Part shown: positions 33,670 to 41,632 of the stretch, one piece after another | Position numbering within the stretch: the stretch's first letter is position 1 | How the letters are laid out: each line of letters opens with the position of its first letter | Origin: JBCDJG01 sp038748065 | GTDB lineage: Bacteria; Pseudomonadota; Gammaproteobacteria; Pseudomonadales; Halieaceae | Direction: 5' to 3' | DNA length: 44,665 nt | Assembly: GCA_038748065.1 (NCBI GenBank) | Contig: JBCDJG010000041.1 | Span: 1-44,665 of the forward strand | Made by a program: the position numbers and the translations under genes | Notes under the pieces: generated by a model | What the model was told of the DNA's origin: nothing | Database searches by the model: none | The model's input: the letters and a program-made list of their open reading frames with translations, nothing else

Positions 33670-33676
33670 GTTCGCT

Positions 33677-34960
33677 ATGAATGTACTGATCATCGGCAGC
33701 GGCGGCCGCGAGCACGCGCTGGGCTGGAAAGCGGCGCAGTCTGCGGACGTGGATACGGTTTTTGTTGCGCCCGGCAACGCAGGGACCGCTGGTGAGGCGG
33801 GGCTGCGAAACGTCGATATTGGCGTGGCTGACTTTGCTGCCCTTGCGAAGTTCGCAGCAGATAACGGCGTGGGCCTCACCATCGTTGGCCCGGAAGCGCC
33901 GCTGGTCGACGGCATCGTCGATTACTTTTCAGAGCGCGGCCTCGCCTGCTTCGGGCCAAGTGCCGGTGCTGCACAGCTTGAAGGCTCAAAGGCCTTCACC
34001 AAAGACTTCCTCGCGCGGCACAACATACCCACGGCGGCCTACGCCAACTTCACGGAGCTCGAACCGGCCCTCGCCTACCTGAGAGAACAAGGCGCGCCCA
34101 TCGTGGTGAAGGCTGACGGTCTGGCGGCCGGCAAAGGCGTGATCGTGGCAGAAACGCTGGCACAGGCCGAGGCGGCCGTGACCGACATGCTCTCCGGCAA
34201 CGCCTTTGGTGACGCAGGCTGCCGCGTGGTGATCGAGGAATTTCTGGAGGGTGAGGAAGCCAGCTTCATCGTCATGGCCGATGGCGTACACGTACTGCCG
34301 ATGGCAACCAGCCAGGATCACAAGCGCATTGGCGAGGGCGATACCGGTCCGAACACCGGTGGCATGGGCGCTTACTCACCCGCACCAGTGGTGGACGAGG
34401 CCATCCACCAGCGCGTTATGGATGAGGTCATCCTGCCTACGGTGGCCGGCATGGCAAGCGAGGGCAACGCCTATACCGGTTTCTTATACGCAGGCCTCAT
34501 GATTGGTTCGGATGGCAGCCCCAAGGTCATTGAATACAACTGCCGCTTCGGTGACCCGGAAACACAACCCATTATGGTGCGCCTGCAATCGGACCTTGTG
34601 GCCCTTTGCCAGCAGGCGCTGGCGGGCGACCTGGAACACGCCAGCGCCGACTGGGACCCGCGCTGCGCTATCGGCGTGGTGCTGGCAGCGGGCGGCTACC
34701 CCGGGAGTTACCCCAAGGGCCTGAAAATAAGCGGGCTTGAAACTGCGCAGCCTGACAACATCAAAGTCTTCCACGCGGGCACGGCTGTTGCGGGCGATGA
34801 CACTGTGACCAGCGGCGGCCGGGTGCTGTGCGTCACAGCTCTCGGTGACGACATCGCCAGCGCCCAGGCGGACTGCTATGCGGCCGTCAAGAGCATCAGC
34901 TGGGACGGCATGACACTGCGTCGTGACATTGGTTGGCGGGCCATCGCGCGCTATAGTTGA
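33677..34960 (+). CDS. purD: Phosphoribosylamine-glycine ligase
   Basis: Second step of purine synthesis, an ATP-grasp enzyme. The 427-residue product begins MNVLIIGSGGREHALGWK and contains the ATP-grasp segment VVKADGLAAGKGV, the loop GPNTGGMGAYSPAP, and the metal site EYNCRFGDPE. The ATG at 33677 is the family start; the frame runs back into purH. coq7 follows 3 bp after the stop. Confidence 0.98.
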   Translation: MNVLIIGSGGREHALGWKAAQSADVDTVFVAPGNAGTAGEAGLRNVDIGVADFAALAKFAADNGVGLTIVGPEAPLVDGIVDYFSERGLACFGPSAGAAQLEGSKAFTKDFLARHNIPTAAYANFTELEPALAYLREQGAPIVVKADGLAAGKGVIVAETLAQAEAAVTDMLSGNAFGDAGCRVVIEEFLEGEEASFIVMADGVHVLPMATSQDHKRIGEGDTGPNTGGMGAYSPAPVVDEAIHQRVMDEVILPTVAGMASEGNAYTGFLYAGLMIGSDGSPKVIEYNCRFGDPETQPIMVRLQSDLVALCQQALAGDLEHASADWDPRCAIGVVLAAGGYPGSYPKGLKISGLETAQPDNIKVFHAGTAVAGDDTVTSGGRVLCVTALGDDIASAQADCYAAVKSISWDGMTLRRDIGWRAIARYS

Positions 34961-34963
34961 GTT

Positions 34964-35611
34964 ATGCGCCAACGACGACTTTCACTGCTGGACCGCCTCA
35001 TTGGCGAGGCCGATACCGTGCTGCGAACCCTAAGTGATCGCGGCGGCCACAGCGCGAAGCGCGACAACCCCGCCGACGGCCACCTTGAAGCCGAGCTTAG
35101 CGAGGACGAGCGCAAACGCGTCGCCAGCCTGATGCGCGTGAACCACACCGGTGAGGTTTGCGCCCAGGCGCTTTACCAGGGCCAGGCGTTAACGGCGAAA
35201 CTGCCCACCGTGCGGGATGAGATGAACCAGGCAGCCGAGGAAGAGGTCGATCACCTCGTTTGGTGTGAGCAGCGCCTGCAGCAACTGGGCAGCCACACCA
35301 GCATTCTCAATCCCGCGTGGTACGGCATGTCCTTTGCACTCGGCGCGATCGCGGGCGCCATCAGCGACCAGGTGAGCCTGGGCTTCGTGGCGGCTACCGA
35401 GGAGCGCGTGTGTCGGCACCTGAAGGAGCACCTCAAAGCGCTGCCCGAGGACGACCACCGATCACGCCTGATTCTGCAGCAAATGCTGGAGGACGAGGAA
35501 CGCCATGGCGAAAACGCGCTGGCGGCCGGCGGTCAGGATTTTCCGCAGCCAGTGAAAGATGCCATGACCGCCATGTCACAGGTCATGACACGCTCCAGTT
35601 ACTGGGTCTAG
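34964..35611 (+). CDS. coq7: 2-polyprenyl-3-methyl-6-methoxy-1,4-benzoquinone monooxygenase
   Basis: Di-iron hydroxylase in ubiquinone synthesis. The 215-residue product has the ligand glutamates in NHTGEVCAQALYQGQ and EEEVDHLVWCEQRL in its first half, and EERVCRHLKEH and EDEERHGENA in the second. This is the Coq7 four-helix ferritin-like pattern. Starts 3 bp after purD; the stop shares the CTAG at 35608-35611 with the convergent OsmC gene. In Pseudomonas coq7 is in the same neighbourhood as vfr. Confidence 0.95.
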   Translation: MRQRRLSLLDRLIGEADTVLRTLSDRGGHSAKRDNPADGHLEAELSEDERKRVASLMRVNHTGEVCAQALYQGQALTAKLPTVRDEMNQAAEEEVDHLVWCEQRLQQLGSHTSILNPAWYGMSFALGAIAGAISDQVSLGFVAATEERVCRHLKEHLKALPEDDHRSRLILQQMLEDEERHGENALAAGGQDFPQPVKDAMTAMSQVMTRSSYWV

Positions 35612-36051
35612 CCAGCGTCAGCGGGCTCTGCACCCTCTTCCACGATCTCAAAGCTGTGCCCCATCTCCACGCCGGCCGCGCCGAGCATAATCGAGGCCGA
35701 GCAATACTTCTCCGCCGATAGGGCCACTGCCCGCTTTACCTGGCTCTCTTTGAGATTGCGACCCGTCACAACAAAGTGCATGTGGATTCGGGTATAGACT
35801 GCAGGTACTGCGTCGGCGCGCTCGGCATCCATCTCCACCCGGCAGTCGGTCACCTGCTGCCGCGACTTTTTCAGCATGCCGAGAACATCGAAGGCGGAGC
35901 AGCCGCCCGTACCCAGCAACAGCATCTCCATGGGCCGGACGCCGAGGTTGCGGCCTCCGTGGTCCGGCGGGCCATCCATGACCACCGAGTGGCCCGAGGG
36001 CGATTCGCCCAGAAACATGGCGCCATCCACCCATTTTACCGTTGCCTTCAT
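35608..36051 (-). CDS. OsmC/Ohr-family protein (YhfA-like)
   Basis: Thiol-dependent peroxide-reductase family; the actual substrate of the YhfA branch is not known. The 147-residue protein has both conserved cysteines, in GTGGCSAFDVL and AEKYCSASIML, and the central YTRIHMHFVVTG strand. In E. coli (yhfA-crp) and Pseudomonas the same gene lies beside crp/vfr, divergent as here. Stop TAG shares the CTAG with coq7. Confidence 0.93.
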   Translation of the reverse strand: MKATVKWVDGAMFLGESPSGHSVVMDGPPDHGGRNLGVRPMEMLLLGTGGCSAFDVLGMLKKSRQQVTDCRVEMDAERADAVPAVYTRIHMHFVVTGRNLKESQVKRAVALSAEKYCSASIMLGAAGVEMGHSFEIVEEGAEPADAG

Positions 36052-36122
36052 GTCATATCCTTTTTAGCCGCTGCCTTCGGGCTGGCGAGCTTAGCACAGC
36101 CCGCATAGGCTGCCGAGTTGCA

Positions 36123-36151
36123 TTCCACGCGGCGTGCAGCTGGGTTACACT
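36123..36151 (+). promoter_or_regulatory. Candidate vfr promoter
   Basis: TACACT (36146-36151) preceded at 17 bp by a weak TTCCAC (36123-36128), about 25 bp before the GTG start. A CACGCGGCGTG inverted repeat (about 36126-36136) overlaps the spacer. No CRP-type operator (TGTGA-N6-TCACA) was found in the gap. Confidence 0.35.
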
Positions 36152-36176
36152 CAAGGAAAACAGGGGGACAAACGAC

Positions 36177-36821
36177 GTGATCAAGCCTCAGGTAGTTAAC
36201 GCGATACCCAACGTGGAACCCTTCCTACGCCACTGCCAGCGGCGCGTACACAAAGCAAAAACCGTGATCCTGAGCGAGGGTGAACCCAGCGACAGCCTGT
36301 ACCTGATCCTGGATGGCTCCGTCTCTGTATTGGTAGAGAGCGAGGAAGACAAGGACCAGAAGTTGGTGGTGAGCTACCTGAACCTGGGAGATTTTTTCGG
36401 CGAGATGGGCCTGTTTGATGATCACGGCGAGGGCCGCAGCGCCGCCATCGTGGCCCGAACGGAATGTGAGGTCGCCGAAATTTCCTATGAGCGCTTCCAC
36501 GCCATTCGCAGCCAACATCCCGACATTCTTTTCGCGATCGCCAGCCAGATGGGCGATCGCTTGCGCACGACCACGCGCAAGCTGAAAGACCTCGCCTTCC
36601 TCGACGTGGCCGGGCGCATCGCCCACACCCTGCTGGACCTGTGCAAGCAGCCCGACGCGATGACCCATCCCGATGGCATGCAGATAAAGATCACCCGCCA
36701 GGAGCTCGGCAAAATTGTAGGCTGCTCTCGTGAGATGGCCGGGCGAGTACTGAAAACGCTGGAGGAGGACGGCCTGATCTCCGCCTCTGGTAAAACCATG
36801 GTGGTGTTCGGCACCCGCTAA
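36177..36821 (+). CDS. vfr: cAMP-activated transcription regulator of the CRP/Vfr type
   Basis: Global regulator that binds cAMP and DNA. The 214-residue product has the cyclic-nucleotide fold, with E76 in GEMGLFDD and R87-S88 (GRSAAIVA) at the phosphate site. The helix-turn-helix ITRQELGKIVGCSREMAGRVLKTLEEDGLI keeps the CSRE and GR residues of E. coli CRP, so the site preference should be the same. Start: GTG at 36177, behind GGGGG. Its last 28 bases are duplicated in tandem across the stop codon. Confidence 0.95.
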   Translation: MIKPQVVNAIPNVEPFLRHCQRRVHKAKTVILSEGEPSDSLYLILDGSVSVLVESEEDKDQKLVVSYLNLGDFFGEMGLFDDHGEGRSAAIVARTECEVAEISYERFHAIRSQHPDILFAIASQMGDRLRTTTRKLKDLAFLDVAGRIAHTLLDLCKQPDAMTHPDGMQIKITRQELGKIVGCSREMAGRVLKTLEEDGLISASGKTMVVFGTR

Positions 36822-36846
36822 AACAAGGGTGGTGTACGGCACCCGC
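36791..36846 (+). repeat. 28-bp tandem duplication across the vfr stop codon
   Basis: Two head-to-tail copies of a 28-mer (36791-36818 and 36819-36846) that begins TAAAAC and ends GGCACCCGC; 25 of 28 bases match. The vfr stop TAA (36819-36821) is the first codon of the second copy. The copy continues for nine codons' worth and ends with TAG at 36847-36849, as if a former C-terminus had been repeated. Confidence 0.85.
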
Positions 36847-36874
36847 TAGGGGCGCGTCATGGCAGGCCTAAGGT

Positions 36875-37912
36875 CTACTGATCGCGAACCAGCTGGGTAA
36901 ACTCGATAAACTCGCTCAGCTTTTGCGCGGCTTGCCCGCTGTGCAGTAGATCCCCGGCCATGCCGACGCCATCAGCCAGCGTCGCCGCGATACCTGCCAC
37001 GTAGATCGTGGCACCGGCGTTAAAGGCAATCATGTTCTGCGCCTTTTGTGCCTCGGGCGATGCATCGTTAGCCAGCGCAGCGCGAATCAGCTCCGCCGAC
37101 TCCTGTGCACTGCTCACGGTCAGGCCGCTGAGATCCTGCTGCTCCAGGCCGAAATCCGACGGATAGATCTTGTAAGTGGCAACGCTACCCTCGCGCAGCT
37201 CAGACACCGTTGTCGGTGCGGCAATGGAAATCTCGTCCAGGCCGTCGTCGGAATGCACCACCATGGCGTGCACGCTACCCAGCGTCTTCAAGACCTGCAC
37301 GAGAGGCTCACACAGGGCGGCATCGAACACGCCCATCACCTGGCGCTTGACCCCCGCCGGGTTCGTGAGGGGGCCCAGCACATTAAAAATGGTGCGCATG
37401 GCCAGCTCCCGACGCGGACCGACGGCATAGCGCATGGCGCTGTGGTGGGCCGGGGCGAACATGAAGCCGAGGCCGACGGTTTCGATGGCACGGGCCGTTT
37501 GCGTGGGGCTTAAGTCCAGGGGCATGCCCAGGGTTTCGAGTACATCCGAACTACCGGTGCTGCTGGATACCGAGCGATTACCATGCTTGGCAACACGCCC
37601 GCCCGCCGCCGCAACCACAAAGCAGGACGCGGTGCTAACGTTAAACAGGTTTGCGCCGTCACCACCTGTGCCCACAAGGTCAACCGCGTCATCTCCTTCC
37701 AACTCAACCGGCGTGGCCAGCTGGCGCATGACCTCGGCGGCGCCGGCGATTTCATCAATGGTTTCGCCCTTCATTCGCAGCGCGACTAACAGACCACCAA
37801 TCTGGGCCTCGGTCGCCTCGCCCGACATCACCTGGCGCATGACGCCCGCCATCTCCTCGCGGCTAAGGTCCTCGCGTTCGACGAGCTTTCCGAGCGCTTG
37901 CTGCATATCCAT
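36875..37912 (-). CDS. trpD: Anthranilate phosphoribosyltransferase
   Basis: Transfers phosphoribosyl to anthranilate in tryptophan synthesis. The 345-residue product has the PRPP-binding VGTGGDGANLFNVST, the KHGNRSVSSSTGSSDVLE loop, and FMFAPAHHSAMR. GGGAG lies before the ATG. 11 bp after trpG. In Pseudomonas trpC follows at once, but here no trpC is found between trpD and vfr. Confidence 0.97.
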   Translation of the reverse strand: MDMQQALGKLVEREDLSREEMAGVMRQVMSGEATEAQIGGLLVALRMKGETIDEIAGAAEVMRQLATPVELEGDDAVDLVGTGGDGANLFNVSTASCFVVAAAGGRVAKHGNRSVSSSTGSSDVLETLGMPLDLSPTQTARAIETVGLGFMFAPAHHSAMRYAVGPRRELAMRTIFNVLGPLTNPAGVKRQVMGVFDAALCEPLVQVLKTLGSVHAMVVHSDDGLDEISIAAPTTVSELREGSVATYKIYPSDFGLEQQDLSGLTVSSAQESAELIRAALANDASPEAQKAQNMIAFNAGATIYVAGIAATLADGVGMAGDLLHSGQAAQKLSEFIEFTQLVRDQ

Positions 37913-37923
37913 GTGTGTACTCC

Positions 37924-38502
37924 CTAGCGTTGGAGAAAATTACGTAACAGGTCGTGGCCGTGGGCCGTGAGTATTGATTCGGGGTGAAACTGCACGCCCT
38001 CGATGGCCAATTCGCGATGCCTGAGGCCCATGATCTCATCGACTTCGCCGGTCTCCGTTTCCGTCCAGGCGGTGACCTCAAGACAGTCGGGCAGGGAATC
38101 ACGGGATACGATCAGGCTGTGGTAGCGGGTCGCCTCGAAGGGCTGGCTGAGGCCAGTAAAAACACCTTCGCCGCGATGATGGATGGGAGAGGTCTTACCG
38201 TGCATCACCTGCCGCGCGCGGATCACATCGCCACCGAAGACCTGCCCGATACTCTGGTGCCCGAGGCAGATTCCAAGAATGGGCAGCTTGCCTGCGTAGG
38301 CTTCAATCACGGCCATGGAGATGCCCGCTTCGTTCGGCGTGCAGGGGCCGGGCGAGATAACAATGCGCTCCGGAGCCAGGGCCTCGATATCGCCGACGGT
38401 GATCTCGTCGTTGCGCACGACTTTGACTTCCGCACCCAATTCCGCGAGGTATTGCACCACGTTGTAAGTAAAGGAATCGTAGTTGTCGATCATGAGCAGC
38501 AT
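37924..38502 (-). CDS. trpG: Anthranilate synthase component II (glutamine amidotransferase)
   Basis: Supplies ammonia from glutamine to anthranilate synthase (or to aminodeoxychorismate synthase, which can share this subunit). The 192-residue product has the class I triad: Cys in LGICLGHQSIG and His/Glu in GVQFHPESILT. It begins MLLMIDNYDSFTYN. trpE is not adjacent. The 300 bp upstream are shared with sdhC. Confidence 0.97.
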   Translation of the reverse strand: MLLMIDNYDSFTYNVVQYLAELGAEVKVVRNDEITVGDIEALAPERIVISPGPCTPNEAGISMAVIEAYAGKLPILGICLGHQSIGQVFGGDVIRARQVMHGKTSPIHHRGEGVFTGLSQPFEATRYHSLIVSRDSLPDCLEVTAWTETETGEVDEIMGLRHRELAIEGVQFHPESILTAHGHDLLRNFLQR

Positions 38503-38803
38503 AAGCTACACCACCTTTCATACTGCTTAAATCACTGTGTCTAGCCAGCCGCGGTCTCGCGCTGACTAGCTGGCCGTGCATTCTCTCCAATTTTGCCAGC
38601 GAACGGAAGGTGGCGCAGATTCATGTGCCCGGCGGCGCTTGAATGCCCGCCAAATGCGAACCATTATTAATTGGCACACAATTTGTGTGTTTTTTGATCT
38701 GCCGCAGGCAATTTGCGGATGCGAAGTGCCAGACTTCTCGCTATGATAGGCGCCGCTCAAAACGGGCTACTTTTACACTGCAACACTGTGGTACCCAACG
38801 ACT
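38503..38803. other. Intergenic region trpG/sdhC with a palindrome
   Basis: About 300 bp between divergent genes. A perfect 7-bp inverted repeat around one base, CACACAATTTGTGTG, lies at 38675-38689 and is followed by a run of T. With only one spacer base it cannot form a hairpin loop, so an operator is likelier than a terminator. A TATGAT -10 (38742-38747) followed by GC-rich AGGCGCCGC could serve sdhC, but no matching -35 is seen. No ORF was supported. Confidence 0.5.
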
Positions 38804-39193
38804 ATGAATGACTCCCGGCCTGTCGACAGACCCGTTAACCTGGACCTGGCGACGATCAAGTTTCCCATCACCGCCGTGGCCTCGATACTGCACCGCGTAT
38901 GCGCGGTCATTATCTGGGTCGGGCTCGCCTTTGGCCTCTACTTACTGTGGACGGTACAAGCATCGCCCGAGGGCTACGCCGCGGCGGCCAGCCTGTTCGA
39001 CAACTTCTTCATTCAGTTCATCAGCTGGGGCTTTCTTACGGCCCTCGGCTATTACTGCATGGGCGGGCTGAAGCATCTGATCCAGGAGATAGGCTACTTC
39101 GAAGACTTTGAGGGCGGCTCCGTGATCTCCTGGACGGCCATCTCCCTGGGCGTGGTGCTCGCTATTCTATCGGGGGTAATGGTATGGGCGTAG
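38804..39193 (+). CDS. sdhC: Succinate dehydrogenase cytochrome b subunit SdhC
   Basis: Membrane anchor that, with SdhD, carries the quinone site of succinate dehydrogenase. The 129 residues have three transmembrane helices and the same length as E. coli SdhC. RPVNLDLATIKFPITAVASILHR is nearly the E. coli sequence and keeps S27 and R31, which contact ubiquinone there. The axial haem ligand H84 of E. coli aligns with Y84 here (ALGYYCMGG); H91 is kept. The TAG stop overlaps sdhD by 10 bp. No sdhA or sdhB follows. Confidence 0.93.
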   Translation: MNDSRPVDRPVNLDLATIKFPITAVASILHRVCAVIIWVGLAFGLYLLWTVQASPEGYAAAASLFDNFFIQFISWGFLTALGYYCMGGLKHLIQEIGYFEDFEGGSVISWTAISLGVVLAILSGVMVWA

Positions 39194-39498
39194 TTGAATG
39201 GATCTTCCAGCGCGTTGCCAACGTGCTGATCATTCTGTTCGGTCTGTGGCTGCTGTTAACCCTCTACCTGAACGGCGGCATGCCCCAGGACACGCTGGAC
39301 GGCCTGCTGGCCTCCTCGGCTTTTCGCATATACCTGCTGGTGACGCTGCTCGTTGCGGGGCTGAATTCACTGCTCGCCGGCTGGCAGATTGCCGGGGATT
39401 ACGCCGTAAAATTCGGCCTGAACCAGTCGCTGATGGTATGGGGCGCGGGCGCCGTCAGCGCCGCCTACGTCGTTGTGGGTGCGATGCTGCTGCTATAG
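39184..39498 (+). CDS. sdhD: Succinate dehydrogenase membrane anchor SdhD, haem ligand missing
   Basis: Second membrane anchor of the complex. The 104-residue product has three transmembrane helices. The third-helix pattern LxxLLAGWQIAGDY keeps D72-Y73, the counterpart of E. coli D82-Y83 near quinone, and R10 fits E. coli R20. In place of the E. coli haem ligand H71 stands N61. Together with Tyr84 in SdhC, neither of the two axial histidines is present. Normally sdhA follows; here a minus-strand small gene does. The start ATG lies inside sdhC. Confidence 0.88.
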   Translation: MGVVEWIFQRVANVLIILFGLWLLLTLYLNGGMPQDTLDGLLASSAFRIYLLVTLLVAGLNSLLAGWQIAGDYAVKFGLNQSLMVWGAGAVSAAYVVVGAMLLL

Positions 39499-39518
39499 GC
39501 AGCAGCCCTTAGCTGACT

Positions 39519-39728
39519 CTATAAATCCAACTTTGCCAGGGTCAGTTCCTCGACGGGAACGTTGATGACCTCGGCGATGTGCTCCTTCACCTCTTCCTCG
39601 GAGCCAAAGTGCCGCTCCTGGTCGTACTTGCCTTTGTACATCTCGCCGTTCTCGTCCTGTAAACGAGCTAGCTGAAACTTGCGGCCACCTTCGCCACGGC
39701 CGCGGATGGGGTAGTACTTCACATGCAT
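39519..39728 (-). CDS. Small conserved-looking hypothetical protein, 69 residues
   Basis: Not recognised. Charged protein with a basic N-terminus (MHVKYYPIRGRGEGGRKF) and an acidic helical C-terminus (about 43-67, SEEEVKEHIAEVINVPVEEL). No signal peptide, membrane segment or cysteine. It looks real: GAGG eight bases before the ATG, a good promoter 59 bp upstream, and regular codon use. It converges with sdhD (20-bp gap). Confidence 0.7.
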   Translation of the reverse strand: MHVKYYPIRGRGEGGRKFQLARLQDENGEMYKGKYDQERHFGSEEEVKEHIAEVINVPVEELTLAKLDL

Positions 39729-39786
39729 GTGTTAATCCTCAAAGCGTGCGCCTGCGATTACGTTACAGCGCCCTGCGTGGCGGCGG

Positions 39787-39816
39787 ATTATACCGGGGAA
39801 TTCACGCTAAGGTTAA
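39787..39816 (-). promoter_or_regulatory. Promoter of the 69-residue gene
   Basis: On the minus strand TTAACC (39811-39816), an 18-bp spacer and a perfect TATAAT (39787-39792), followed by CCGCCGCC, lie 59 bp before the start codon. The GC-rich discriminator resembles that of the rrn promoters in this window. Confidence 0.6.
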
Positions 39817-39884
39817 GCCTGTGTTGCTGCCGGTGCTTATCAGCCGAGACTCACGCGGAGGCGCATAGCCTGCCTGCGCCCCAA

Positions 39885-41564
39885 TCAGTCCTGCGCAAGC
39901 GCCTGGGCCATTTGCTCCCGCATGACGAATTTCTGAATCTTACCGGTGACTGTCATGGGGTATTCATCGACAAAGCGCACATAGCGCGGAATCTTGAAGT
40001 GGGCGATCTGGCCATGGCAGAAGCCTTTAAACTCGTCCTCGCTCATACTTTCGCCCGGCTGTAGCTGCACCCAGGCACACACCTCCTCGCCCATGCGCTC
40101 ATCGGGCACACCGAATACCTGCACCTCGGCAATCTTGGGGTGGGAGTAGAGGAACTCCTCAATTTCACGCGGATAGATGTTCTCACCGCCGCGGATCACC
40201 ATATCCTTGATGCGCCCGACCACTTTCAGATAGCCCTCGGCGTCCATCACGCCCAGGTCACCGGAGTGCAGCCAGCCCTCGGCGTCTATCGTCTCCTGGG
40301 TTCGGGCATCATCATTCCAATAGCCCTGCATCACCGAATAACCGCGCGCGCAGATCTCACCCTTCTCCCCCACGGGAACCACTTGCCCCTGCCCATCAAT
40401 AATCTTGATCTCTATCCCAGGCACCGCTCGGCCAACGGTTTCCGTGCGCTTTTCAAGGGAATCGTCCGCCAGGGTAATGTTGTTGACGGGGCTGGTTTCG
40501 GTCTGCCCGTAGGCAATCAATACCTCGCCCATGTGCATATCGGTTTGTACACGCTTCATGACCTCTACCGGGCAGGGCGCGCCAGCCATGATACCGGTGC
40601 GCAGGCTGGAGAGGTCGAAGCTCGCAAAATCAGGGTGGTCCAACTCATTGATGAACATCGTGGGCACACCGTGAAGGGCCGTACAGCCTTCTTCGGCGAC
40701 CGCCTGCAGGGTGAGCGCCGGATCGAAGCCCTCGCCAGGGTACACCGCCGTGGCGCCTGTGCTTATACAGGCCAGGTTGCCCAGAACCATGCCAAAGCAG
40801 TGATAAAGTGGCACAGGAATGCACAGGCGATCGTGTTCTGTTAGCCCCATGCCGACTGCACAGAGGTAACCATTATTGAGAATATTGGTGTGACTTAGTG
40901 TCGCGCCCTTGGGGGAGCCGGTGGTGCCGCTGGTAAACTGGATATTGATGGCGTCATCGGGCAGAAGCTGGCCCTTAAGCACTGCCATCTGCTCGTAATG
41001 ATAGCCCTCGCCCCTCTCGCACACCGCGCCGAAGTTGTGCATGCCCGGCGAGCTTTCATCACCCATGCGTACCACCGTGTCGAGGTGCGGCAGGCTGGAC
41101 GACTTGAGCTGCCCTGGCTCGCACTCAGACAGCTCCGGCGCAAGCTTCTGTAACATGCGCAGGTATTCACTGTCTTTGAACCGCTCCGCCGTTACCAGCG
41201 CCCGGCACTCCACCTTATTCAAGGCAAACTCGAGCTCTTGCAAGCGGTAGGCGGGGTTGATGCACACCATGATGGCACCGATCTTGGCCGTCGCGAACTG
41301 CACCAGGGCCCACTCATAACTGTTGGGCCCCCAGATGCCAACCCTGTCGCCCCGTTCAATACCCAGGGCCAAAAGGCCAGTAGCAAGCCGCTCAATATCG
41401 CGATGGAACTCTTCGTAGGTCACGCGAACGTTCTGATGGCGCACGACCATGGCCTCATGCGCCGGGAAGCGCCCCACGATTTCATCCAGGTAATCGCCGA
41501 TGGTTCTATGCAAGATCGCCTTATCGGTCGCGCCCTGGTAGTAGCTCTCTTCTAATGCACTCAT
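39885..41564 (-). CDS. AMP-binding acyl-CoA synthetase (fatty-acyl-CoA synthase type)
   Basis: Activates a carboxylic acid to its CoA thioester through an acyl-AMP. The 559-residue protein has the P-loop FTSGTTGSPKGATLSH, the adenylate motif YGQTETSPVNN, the hinge SGDLGVMDAEGYLKVVGRIKDMVIRGGENIYP and the catalytic lysine in TVTGKIQKF. The order and phrases are those of the medium/long-chain or acetoacetyl-type fatty-acyl-CoA synthases; the chain length cannot be told. Start: ATG at 41564, with GGAGG five bases upstream, instead of the GTG at 41576. Confidence 0.93.
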   Translation of the reverse strand: MSALEESYYQGATDKAILHRTIGDYLDEIVGRFPAHEAMVVRHQNVRVTYEEFHRDIERLATGLLALGIERGDRVGIWGPNSYEWALVQFATAKIGAIMVCINPAYRLQELEFALNKVECRALVTAERFKDSEYLRMLQKLAPELSECEPGQLKSSSLPHLDTVVRMGDESSPGMHNFGAVCERGEGYHYEQMAVLKGQLLPDDAINIQFTSGTTGSPKGATLSHTNILNNGYLCAVGMGLTEHDRLCIPVPLYHCFGMVLGNLACISTGATAVYPGEGFDPALTLQAVAEEGCTALHGVPTMFINELDHPDFASFDLSSLRTGIMAGAPCPVEVMKRVQTDMHMGEVLIAYGQTETSPVNNITLADDSLEKRTETVGRAVPGIEIKIIDGQGQVVPVGEKGEICARGYSVMQGYWNDDARTQETIDAEGWLHSGDLGVMDAEGYLKVVGRIKDMVIRGGENIYPREIEEFLYSHPKIAEVQVFGVPDERMGEEVCAWVQLQPGESMSEDEFKGFCHGQIAHFKIPRYVRFVDEYPMTVTGKIQKFVMREQMAQALAQD

Positions 41565-41632
41565 TGCTGCCTCCACGGCACCCGGTAATCGGGAATTCCA
41601 AACACGGGCTTTCCCGCACGAATCGACAGGCT

